A stretch of DNA of 5,512 nucleotides from Pseudomonadota bacterium (GTDB lineage Bacteria; Pseudomonadota; Alphaproteobacteria; Acetobacterales; Acetobacteraceae). The translations under genes and the position numbers were made by a program. Positions 1-5,512 of this stretch are shown here, one piece after another; the stretch's first letter is position 1; every line of letters begins with the position of its first letter. The notes below the pieces were generated by a model. The model was not told the origin of the DNA. It searched no databases and saw nothing but the letters and a program-made list of their open reading frames with translations. The stretch spans positions 927-6,438 of the forward strand of contig JAJZEG010000164.1 of assembly GCA_021828605.1 (NCBI GenBank). Reading direction: 5' to 3'.

Positions 1-9
1 CGGGCAGGC

Positions 10-37
10 TTCGCGCCGTCGCATGTCGTGCTATAGA
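10..37 (+). promoter_or_regulatory. Possible sigma-70-type promoter for bamD
   Basis: A -10-like hexamer TATAGA sits at 32-37, preceded after 16 bases by a weak -35-like TTCGCG at 10-15 (three of six matches to TTGACA). Transcription from it would begin about 6-8 bases downstream of the -10 hexamer, almost exactly at the bamD start codon at 45, which would give a leaderless or nearly leaderless message. The -35 match is poor and the hexamer could be chance, so this is a weak call. Read-through from an upstream lpxC-type gene outside the window is the main alternative. Confidence 0.27.
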
Positions 38-44
38 CGCCGTC

Positions 45-929
45 ATGAAAGATTCTCGCCTGGTCAAACCGCGTCACCCGCTCCGGCTGTTGCCGATCTG
101 GCTTTCACTCCCGTTGCTGCTGAGCGGCTGCGGGCTGTTTGGAAGCGGCCACCCGAAACCTAGCACCGGTCAAGAGTCAGGTGTGACCGCGATGAGTGCG
201 GCACCGCCCTCGGCGAGCACTGAATATCAGGCGGGGATTGCGCAACTGCGCAAGGGCAACAATAAAAAAGCGGCAACCGCGTTTAGCGCGGTGCAGGTTA
301 ATCACCCTTATTCGACCTGGGCGACCCATGCGGCTTTGTTGCAGGGTTATGCCGATTATCGGCGGCAGAACTTTACCGCAGCGGTCGGCGCCTTGACCCG
401 GTTTGTGCAGTTGCATCCGGCGAGCCCGGAGGCGGCCTATGCCTATTATCTGCGGGCTTTATGCTATTATGAGCAGATCGAAGGGGTGCATCACGACCAG
501 ACCACCACCAAGGAAGCCGCCCAAGCCTTGGGCGATGTGATTACCCGGTTCCCCAACAGCGTCTATGCCAGCGATGCGCGAATCAAATTGCGGTTGGCGA
601 AGAATCGGCTGGCCGGCCATGATATGGCGATTGGCCGGTTTTATGAGCGGCAAAACCTGTATCCGGCGGCCATTATCAGCTTTCAGAAAGTGGTGCAGCG
701 CTATCAGACCACGACCTTCGTGCCCGAAGCGCTGGAGCGGTTGGTCGAGTGCTATTTGGATTTAGGACTGGTTGATGAAGCCAAGCGCACCGCCGGGGTG
801 CTGGCCTATAATTACCCCGGTTCCCCTTGGTATCAGGATGCCTATAATAAATTGCGCGCGCATGGGCTGTTGAGCAAAGGCGATGTGGCGCCGCATAAAT
901 CGGGCGGCTGGCTGTTCGGACTGCTCTGA
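45..929 (+). CDS. bamD: Outer membrane protein assembly factor BamD (ComL-type lipoprotein)
   Basis: BamD is the essential lipoprotein of the BAM complex; with BamA it folds beta-barrel proteins into the outer membrane from the periplasmic face. The 294-residue product has a basic N-terminus (R5, K8, R10, R14), a hydrophobic stretch at about 15-27 and a lipobox L26-S27-G28-C29, so C29 should be lipidated after signal peptidase II cleavage. Glycine rather than aspartate follows, consistent with Lol transport to the outer membrane. A Ser/Pro-rich linker (about 34-58) leads to tetratricopeptide-type helices from about 60 to 270. Family hallmarks include HPYSTWA (87-93), the HPASPEAAYAYY segment (124-135), DQTTTKEA (151-158), FPNSVYA (169-175) and YPGSPWY (257-263). 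It is somewhat longer than the E. coli protein (245) because of the linker and a short tail ending GGWLFGLL. The start at 45 is chosen because it gives an intact signal peptide; the next in-frame ATG (192) would lose it. No Shine-Dalgarno sequence precedes it. recN follows after 18 bases. Confidence 0.95.
   Translation: MKDSRLVKPRHPLRLLPIWLSLPLLLSGCGLFGSGHPKPSTGQESGVTAMSAAPPSASTEYQAGIAQLRKGNNKKAATAFSAVQVNHPYSTWATHAALLQGYADYRRQNFTAAVGALTRFVQLHPASPEAAYAYYLRALCYYEQIEGVHHDQTTTKEAAQALGDVITRFPNSVYASDARIKLRLAKNRLAGHDMAIGRFYERQNLYPAAIISFQKVVQRYQTTTFVPEALERLVECYLDLGLVDEAKRTAGVLAYNYPGSPWYQDAYNKLRAHGLLSKGDVAPHKSGGWLFGLL
821..848 (+). promoter_or_regulatory. Possible internal promoter for recN-ligA inside bamD
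   Basis: A perfect TATAAT hexamer at 843-848 lies 99 bases upstream of the recN start, preceded after 16 bases by TTCCCC (821-826), a three-of-six -35 match. A second perfect TATAAT sits at 807-812. Both encode Tyr-Asn pairs of BamD, so codon choice explains them at least partly. An internal promoter would allow recN and ligA to be expressed apart from bamD, but the weak -35 makes this speculative. Confidence 0.18.
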
Positions 930-947
930 CCCGGTTGGTCGCCGATC

Positions 948-2624
948 ATGCTCATCGCCTTATCGATTCGCGATGTGGTGTTGATCGATCAGCTTGATCT
1001 TGAGTTTGCGCCTGGGCTGACCGCGTTTACCGGCGAGACCGGGGCGGGAAAATCGATTTTGCTCGATGCGCTGGGGTTGGCGTTGGGTGCGCGCGCGGAT
1101 GCCGGGCTGATCCGGGCGGGGGCCGCGCAATCGGTGGTCACAGCGGCCTTTGCGCTACCCGCTGCCCATCCGGCGCATCAGTTGCTTGCCGAGCAGGGTT
1201 TGCAATCGGATGATGCGATTGTGCTGCGGCGGATTGTGACGCGCGATGGGAAATCCCGCGCGTTGATTAATGATCAGACCGCGAGCGTGTCGTTGCTGCG
1301 CCGGATTGCCGATACGGTGATTGAAATTGAGAGCCAGCATGCGGCGATTGCGCTGGCCGAACCTGCGACGCAACTACGCCTGCTGGATCAATATGCGGTT
1401 GCACCCCGGTTGCGCCAGCGCACGGCGGACGCGTGGCGCGATTGGCGCGCGGCGGTGGCGGCCCTCGCACAGGCGCAAGCGGCGATTGAATTGGCGCAGC
1501 GCGATGAGGAATTTTTGCGCCATGCGCATGGCGAATTATCCGCCCTCGCCGCTCAGCCCGGCGAGGAGGATGAGCTGGCCCGCCAGCGGCAGCATTTGCA
1601 GGGGGCGGAGCGTCGGGCGAGCGCGATTGAGCAAGCGTTGAGCGAGATTGCCCCGCGCGAACGCCGTTCGGCGGGACCGGCGGTGGCGCTGCGCAGTGCC
1701 GGGCGCAACCTCGCGCGCTTGGCGGAGGCCGAGCCGGAGAGCCATGCCGCGCAGGGATTGCGCGCGATTGAGCGGGCCGAGGAAGCGTTAGCGGAAGCGG
1801 AAACTCTGTTATCGCGCGCGAGCAGTGAGGCGGCGCCTGATCCACGGGCGCTGGATCAGATTGAGACGCGGCTATTCGCGCTGCGGGCCGCTTCGCGCAA
1901 ATATACCACCAGCGTCGCCGAACTGCCTGCTTTGTGCCGCGAGTTTGCTGAGCGGATTGCAGCGTTAGATACCGGCGCGACGGCCATTGAGGGGTTGATT
2001 TTGGCGGCGAGCCAAGCGCGGGCGGCGTTTGCTGCGGCGGCTGAGGCGTTGCATCAGGCGCGCGGCCAGGCGGCGGAGCGGTTACAGACGGCGCTGGCGC
2101 GCGAATTGCCGCCCTTGAAGCTTGATCGGGCGCGGTTCACCATTACCTGCTCGGCGCTGCCTGAGATGCGGTGGTCGGAGGCGGGGATGGATGAAATCCG
2201 GTTTGCGGTGGCGACCAACCCAGGCGATACGCCCGGCGCGCTGGATCGCGTCGCCTCGGGCGGGGAATTGGCCCGGTTGATGTTGGCGCTGAAAGTTGTG
2301 TTGACCCAAGCGGGATCGGCGGGGACGGTGATTTTTGATGAGGTTGATAGCGGGATTGGCGGCGCCACGGCGGCGGCGGTGGGCGAACGGCTCGCGCGGA
2401 TTGCGCAAGGCACTCAGGTGTTGATGGTGACCCATTCGCCGCAAGTGGCGGCGCGCGCGACGCATCATTTTGTGGTGGCGAAATCGGCCAGTAAAACCCG
2501 GGCGCAGACCACGGTGCAGCGCCTCGATGCGCAGGCGCGACCCGAGGAAATTGCGCGCATGCTCGCGGGCGAAACGATTACCGATGCCGCGCGGGCGGCG
2601 GCGCGCAGCTTGCTGCAACCCTGA
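948..2624 (+). CDS. recN: DNA repair protein RecN (SMC-like ATPase)
   Basis: RecN is a cytoplasmic SMC-family ATPase that acts early in RecA-dependent double-strand-break repair, holding or organising DNA ends. The 558 residues are close to the usual length of about 550. The N-terminal head carries Walker A GETGAGKS (29-36). A long Ala/Glu/Arg-rich helical region at roughly 150-375 is the expected antiparallel coiled coil, shorter than in true SMC proteins. The C-terminal head has ABC signature SGGE (437-440), Walker [10 protein letters not shown] (461-469, with D464 and E465) and the switch histidine in VTHSPQ (H496). All ATPase motifs are intact. One departure is E128-S129-Q130-H131 where the family usually reads HGQH. 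The ATG at 948 places the expected beta strand and Walker A at normal distances; no Shine-Dalgarno sequence is seen in the 18-base gap after bamD. Its stop overlaps the ligA start. No alphaproteobacterial LexA box (GTTC-N7-GTTC) was seen in front of it, so SOS control is not supported here. Confidence 0.96.
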   Translation: MLIALSIRDVVLIDQLDLEFAPGLTAFTGETGAGKSILLDALGLALGARADAGLIRAGAAQSVVTAAFALPAAHPAHQLLAEQGLQSDDAIVLRRIVTRDGKSRALINDQTASVSLLRRIADTVIEIESQHAAIALAEPATQLRLLDQYAVAPRLRQRTADAWRDWRAAVAALAQAQAAIELAQRDEEFLRHAHGELSALAAQPGEEDELARQRQHLQGAERRASAIEQALSEIAPRERRSAGPAVALRSAGRNLARLAEAEPESHAAQGLRAIERAEEALAEAETLLSRASSEAAPDPRALDQIETRLFALRAASRKYTTSVAELPALCREFAERIAALDTGATAIEGLILAASQARAAFAAAAEALHQARGQAAERLQTALARELPPLKLDRARFTITCSALPEMRWSEAGMDEIRFAVATNPGDTPGALDRVASGGELARLMLALKVVLTQAGSAGTVIFDEVDSGIGGATAAAVGERLARIAQGTQVLMVTHSPQVAARATHHFVVAKSASKTRAQTTVQRLDAQARPEEIARMLAGETITDAARAAARSLLQP

Positions 2625-2626
2625 TG
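2622..2626 (+). other. TGATG stop/start overlap coupling recN to ligA
   Basis: The recN stop TGA (2622-2624) shares its last base with the ligA start ATG (2624-2626). The bases just upstream (CAACCC) contain no Shine-Dalgarno-like purine run. Such one-base overlaps commonly support termination-reinitiation, so LigA synthesis probably depends at least partly on ribosomes finishing recN. This also fixes the ligA start: the next residues run straight into conserved domain Ia. Confidence 0.8.
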
Positions 2627-4621
2627 AGCAAGGATGCGCTTACAGCGTTGGCGTTGGACGCGTTGCTCGCCCAGATTGCCGAGGCGGATCTGGCCTATCA
2701 TCGGGATGATCGACCGGTGATGGATGATGCGCGCTATGATGCGTTGAAACGCGAAGCCGAACGGCGTGGCGCGGTCTTGACCCAGGTGGGTGCGCCGGTC
2801 GCTTCGGGCTTTGGTAAAATCAGGCATATCCAGCCGATGTTATCGCTCGATAACGTGTTTGCGCCGGGTGAATTTGCTGAATTTTGTGCGCGGATCAGGC
2901 GATTTTTGGGCCTGGGGGCGCAGGAATTGCACTTTGTCGCGGAGCCGAAAATCGACGGGTTATCGATTGCGCTAACCTATCGCAATCGGCAATTTGTTCA
3001 TGCGGCGACCCGAGGTGACGGCGAAGAGGGCGAGGATGTGACGCGAAATGTGCGCACACTTTCCGACCTGCCGCTGAGCTTGCCCGAGGATGCGCCGGAC
3101 CTGATTGAAATTCGCGGTGAAATTTATATGGCGCGCGCTGATTTTTTGGCGCTGAACGCTACACAAGCACGGCCTTTTGCCAATCCGCGTAATGCGGCGG
3201 CGGGGAGTTTGCGTCAGCTCGATGCGCGCGTTACCGCCAGCCGTAAATTATCGCTGTTTGCCTATGCGCGGGGGAGTGCGAGTGCGCCGGTTGCGTCAAC
3301 CCATTGGCACTATTTGGCGGTTTTGCAGCGTTGGGGGTTTGCTGTCAGCCCGTTAGCAAAGCCGATCACCGAGACCGGGGCTGCGGATTTTCAGGCGCAA
3401 ATCGGGATGCAACGGGCCGAACTGCCCTATGATATTGATGGGGTGGTTTATAAACTCGATGATATCGCCTTGCAGGATCGACTTGGCTTTGTCGGGCGCG
3501 CGCCGCGCTGGGCGGTGGCGTGGAAGTTTGCCGCGGAACGCGCACTGACCCGGCTGGAGGCAATTGATATTCAGGTTGGGCGCACCGGCGCGCTAACACC
3601 GCGCGCGACACTGACGCCGGTGAATGTCGGTGGGGTGATTGTGACCCACGCCACCTTGCATAATGAGGATGAAATCGCGCGCAAGGATGTGCGGGTTGGC
3701 GATAGGGTGGAAATCCAGCGGGCGGGGGATGTTATTCCGCAAATTATTGCGGTGATGGCGGAAAGCAGGCCGGCGGGCGCAGAGAAATATATGTTTCCCG
3801 ATCATTGCCCAGCCTGTGGCGCGTTAGCGATCCGGCCTGAGGGCGAGGTGGTGCGGCGTTGCACCGGCGGCTTGTCCTGTCCGGCGCAGGTGGTTGAGCG
3901 GTTGATCCATTTTTGTGCGCGCCTGGCCTTTGATATTGAAGGCATGGGCGAGAAAACCGTGCGTGAGTTTCATGCGCTCGGCTGGCTTGATACGGTTGCG
4001 GCGGTGTTTGCGCTCCCCGAGAAAGAGGCCGAGATTGCCGCCCTTGAGGGATGGGGCGCATTATCGGCGGCCAAGCTGAGTGCGGCGATTGGTGCGCGAC
4101 GGCGGATCGGGCTGGGGCGGTTTATTTATGCGCTGGGGATCCGGCGCATTGGCGAGGCGAATGCGAAGTTGCTCGCGCGGCATTACGGCAATTTTGTTGG
4201 CTGGCGGCAGGCGATGATGGCGGCGCAGATTATTGGATCGGATGCGCGGCTCGAACTCGGGGTGATTTCGGGGATCGGGCCCTCGATTGCCGAAGAGTTG
4301 GTCGGGTTTTTTGCTGAGCCGCATAATCAGGCGCTGCTTGATCAATTGGCGGCGCTGGTGACGATCGAGGATGAGATCGTGATCGGTGCCGATAGCAAAC
4401 TTGCCGGCAAAACCATTGTGTTTACCGGCACGTTAGAAACCATCACCCGCCCGGAGGCCAAAGCGCGGGCTGAGGCGGCGGGGGCAAAAGTGACCGAGAG
4501 CGTGTCCAAGCGCACCGATTACGTGGTGCTGGGTGCAGAGGCGGGATCGAAGGCGAGCAAGGCGCAGGCATTGGGCATTGCGCTGCTCACCGAGGCCGAG
4601 TTTCGCGAGCTTGCGGGGTAA
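2624..4621 (+). CDS. ligA: NAD+-dependent DNA ligase LigA
   Basis: LigA seals 3'-OH/5'-phosphate nicks in duplex DNA during replication and repair, using NAD+ to adenylate an active-site lysine. The domain order is complete across 665 residues (E. coli 671). Domain Ia (about 1-55) keeps NMN-contact residues Y25, H26, D35, Y38 and D39. The adenylation domain has KIDG with catalytic K109, R130 in TRGDG, E166 in [20 protein letters not shown] (185-200), DGVVYK with D272 and K277, and K301 in AWKF. The OB fold follows ([15 protein letters not shown]). A four-cysteine zinc finger, C395/C398/C413/C419, has E. coli spacing. Helix-hairpin-helix repeats include GIRRIG (505-510) and SGIG (549-552), and a BRCT domain spans about 592-664. 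Odd points: the Ia-Ib linker is about ten residues shorter than in E. coli, lacking the PDSP segment, and the usual proline after KF is Ala303. All catalytic residues I could place are present, so I expect a working enzyme. Translation is probably coupled to recN. Confidence 0.97.
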   Translation: MSKDALTALALDALLAQIAEADLAYHRDDRPVMDDARYDALKREAERRGAVLTQVGAPVASGFGKIRHIQPMLSLDNVFAPGEFAEFCARIRRFLGLGAQELHFVAEPKIDGLSIALTYRNRQFVHAATRGDGEEGEDVTRNVRTLSDLPLSLPEDAPDLIEIRGEIYMARADFLALNATQARPFANPRNAAAGSLRQLDARVTASRKLSLFAYARGSASAPVASTHWHYLAVLQRWGFAVSPLAKPITETGAADFQAQIGMQRAELPYDIDGVVYKLDDIALQDRLGFVGRAPRWAVAWKFAAERALTRLEAIDIQVGRTGALTPRATLTPVNVGGVIVTHATLHNEDEIARKDVRVGDRVEIQRAGDVIPQIIAVMAESRPAGAEKYMFPDHCPACGALAIRPEGEVVRRCTGGLSCPAQVVERLIHFCARLAFDIEGMGEKTVREFHALGWLDTVAAVFALPEKEAEIAALEGWGALSAAKLSAAIGARRRIGLGRFIYALGIRRIGEANAKLLARHYGNFVGWRQAMMAAQIIGSDARLELGVISGIGPSIAEELVGFFAEPHNQALLDQLAALVTIEDEIVIGADSKLAGKTIVFTGTLETITRPEAKARAEAAGAKVTESVSKRTDYVVLGAEAGSKASKAQALGIALLTEAEFRELAG

Positions 4622-4660
4622 TCACGCCGCGCAGTTGCAGTTGCAGCTGCGCGGCGTGAT
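4621..4660. terminator. Perfect hairpin between convergent genes, probable bidirectional terminator
   Basis: Two arms of 14 bases, ATCACGCCGCGCAG (4621-4634) and CTGCGCGGCGTGAT (4647-4660), are exact reverse complements around a 12-base loop TTGCAGTTGCAG. The stem is strong, with ten G-C pairs. The left arm begins on the last base of the ligA TAA stop, and the right arm ends 9 bases from the end of the permease gene on the other strand. That position suits shared termination of both units. Neither strand has a U-tract after the stem, so it is not a textbook intrinsic terminator. It may work with Rho, or protect 3' ends from exonucleases. Confidence 0.72.
4631..4648. repeat. Three tandem hexamers GCAGTT/GCAGTT/GCAGCT in the hairpin
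   Basis: The hairpin loop and its flanks read as three consecutive hexamers, two identical GCAGTT and a third GCAGCT differing by one base. The array spans the end of the left arm, the whole loop and the start of the right arm. It probably arose by local slippage. The third unit also forms the small palindrome GCAGCTGC (4643-4650), which could compete with the main stem. Confidence 0.6.
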
Positions 4661-4669
4661 CGGTGCGGA

Positions 4670-5512
4670 TCAGCTATAATCAGCGGCGACGGTGACGTCA
4701 CGGGTGCGATCCGAGGCGAAGGCGTGGAACACCGGCGACAGCACGGTGGCGATGATCACGTTCACCGCGAAAGTGACGATTGCGATATAGCAGGGCACCA
4801 CCATGCCAAAAATATGGAACGGGTAGATCGCCCCGGCCAAATGATTGAGCAGAGCCAGATGAGTGGCGAGGAGAAAGCCGCTCGCCCAGCCGATCAGCAA
4901 GGCCCAGCCGTTATAGAAGCGGGTGAACAGGCTGAACACGATGGACGGGAAAATCTGGATCATCCACATCCCGCCGAGTAATTGAAGCTGGATGGCGTAT
5001 TTCAGCGGCAGGCCGAAGACGAAGAGCAAGGCGCCGATGATCATCACGATGGAGAAGAGTTTGGCGACCATCGATTCCTGGGCGGGCGAGACGCGGGCAT
5101 TGATGAACTGGCGCCAGATATCGCGGGTGAAAATGTTAGCGGACGCGATGGCCATAATGGCCGCAGGCACCAGCGCACCGATGGCAATGGCGGCGAAGGC
5201 GACGCCGACGAACCAGCCGGGCAGCGTGTGCAGCAGCAGAGCGGGCACCGAGAAGCTGGGGCCGAACTCCTTAAAGCCCTTGGCGAATTCAGGCATGGCG
5301 CTCACCCCGGCGACGGCGGCCATCGCGCCGAGCAGGGTGATCAGCCCGAGCATGAAGGAATAAGCAGGCAGGATCACCGCGTTGCGGCGGACCACGCTGC
5401 GGCTGCGCGCGGACAGAATCCCGGTCATGGCGTGCGGGTAGAGGAACAGGGCCATGGCCGAGCCGAGAGCAAGCGTTGCGTATCCAGAATAAATCCCGGT
5501 GCTGCCTTTGGG
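4670..5512 (-). CDS. Sodium:solute symporter family permease, MctP-like monocarboxylate transporter (C-terminal part)
   Basis: This is a membrane transporter fragment of the SSS family, most like rhizobial MctP-type permeases that take up short monocarboxylates such as lactate, pyruvate or acetate; the substrate is inferred from resemblance only. The frame is open to the window edge: 19 codons upstream of the ATG at 5455 continue in frame as PKGSTGIYSGYATLALGSA, matching the family, so that ATG is internal and the true start lies beyond 5512. The visible 280 residues contain about seven hydrophobic segments. Recognisable family stretches are LFLYPHAMTGILSA, RRNAVILPAY, ANIFTRDIW and YAIQLQLLGGMW. 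The hydrophilic tail is short and ends AADYS. The bacterial Na2-site serine/threonine pair seen in PutP and vSGLT appears replaced by Val-Pro when counted back from the RDIW aspartate. It converges on ligA with a shared hairpin and has no evident functional tie to it. Acetate permease ActP is a more distant alternative. Confidence 0.85.
   Translation of the reverse strand, partial: PKGSTGIYSGYATLALGSAMALFLYPHAMTGILSARSRSVVRRNAVILPAYSFMLGLITLLGAMAAVAGVSAMPEFAKGFKEFGPSFSVPALLLHTLPGWFVGVAFAAIAIGALVPAAIMAIASANIFTRDIWRQFINARVSPAQESMVAKLFSIVMIIGALLFVFGLPLKYAIQLQLLGGMWMIQIFPSIVFSLFTRFYNGWALLIGWASGFLLATHLALLNHLAGAIYPFHIFGMVVPCYIAIVTFAVNVIIATVLSPVFHAFASDRTRDVTVAADYS

Noticed and set aside
914..928. 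GTTC half-site resembling a LexA box before recN
   Set aside because: The alphaproteobacterial box needs a second GTTC seven bases later; here the bases are TCTG, so only a half-site exists.
51..969. GANTC (CcrM-type) sites just inside bamD (51-55) and recN (965-969) starts
   Set aside because: Other GANTC sites are scattered through the window (for example 174-178 and 602-606), so the positions look like chance.
1267..1845. Long open frame of 192 codons on the minus strand inside recN
   Set aside because: Its composition is Pro/Arg/Ala-rich with no recognisable domain, and it lies opposite a fully conserved recN; GC-rich codon bias produces such antisense frames.
2054..2618. Overlapping minus-strand open frames opposite the RecN C-terminal head
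   Set aside because: Low-complexity Arg-rich translations, no ribosome site, and they sit exactly opposite the Walker B and signature region of recN.
4675..4680. Perfect TATAAT on the plus strand near the end of the permease gene
   Set aside because: There is no gene downstream on the plus strand, and the hexamer lies within the last codons of the minus-strand permease (Asp-Tyr-Ser).
4992..5363. Plus-strand open frame of 123 codons opposite the permease
   Set aside because: It is the shadow of the hydrophobic minus-strand coding frame and has no recognisable features.
4670..5455. Treating the permease as a complete 261-residue gene starting at 5455
   Set aside because: The frame continues upstream without a stop to base 5512 with family-typical sequence, so it is a fragment of a larger gene cut by the window edge.
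1..5512. A novel defence, mobile or biosynthetic system
   Set aside because: All coding capacity is explained by three complete housekeeping genes and one transporter fragment; no repeats, transposase, toxin-antitoxin or unusual composition was seen.

Overview
The window looks like ordinary chromosomal housekeeping DNA from a GC-rich alphaproteobacterium. The acetic-acid-bacteria/Rhodospirillales side of the class seems most likely, but that placement is inferred from protein flavour and gene order, not from a database search. The gene order bamD-recN-ligA is, from general knowledge, a common alphaproteobacterial arrangement just downstream of lpxC at the end of the division/envelope cluster. 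lpxC itself is not visible here; bases 1-44 hold only the upstream gap.

Layout: a complete lipoprotein gene bamD (45-929) is followed after 18 bases by complete recN (948-2624). recN overlaps complete ligA (2624-4621) by one base in a TGATG stop/start. All three lie on the + strand and look like one transcription unit. A perfect 14-bp-arm hairpin (4621-4660) starts on the last base of the ligA stop codon. Facing the trio on the - strand is the C-terminal part of a sodium:solute symporter family (SSS) monocarboxylate-type permease (4670-5512), whose reading frame runs open off the right edge of the window. No gap reaches 300 bases; the largest non-coding stretch is the 48-base convergent gap.

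The operon joins outer-membrane assembly (BamD, part of the BAM complex) to two DNA maintenance proteins: RecN, an SMC-like double-strand-break repair ATPase, and LigA, the NAD+-dependent ligase that seals Okazaki fragments and repair nicks. The permease belongs to a separate unit with no evident link.

I found no mobile element, CRISPR array, RNA gene or novel system. The points worth a second look are local: possible leaderless bamD expression, two perfect -10 hexamers late in bamD, departures from family motifs in RecN and LigA, a hairpin lacking a U-tract placed on the ligA stop codon, and an SSS permease whose expected sodium-site serines appear to be absent.
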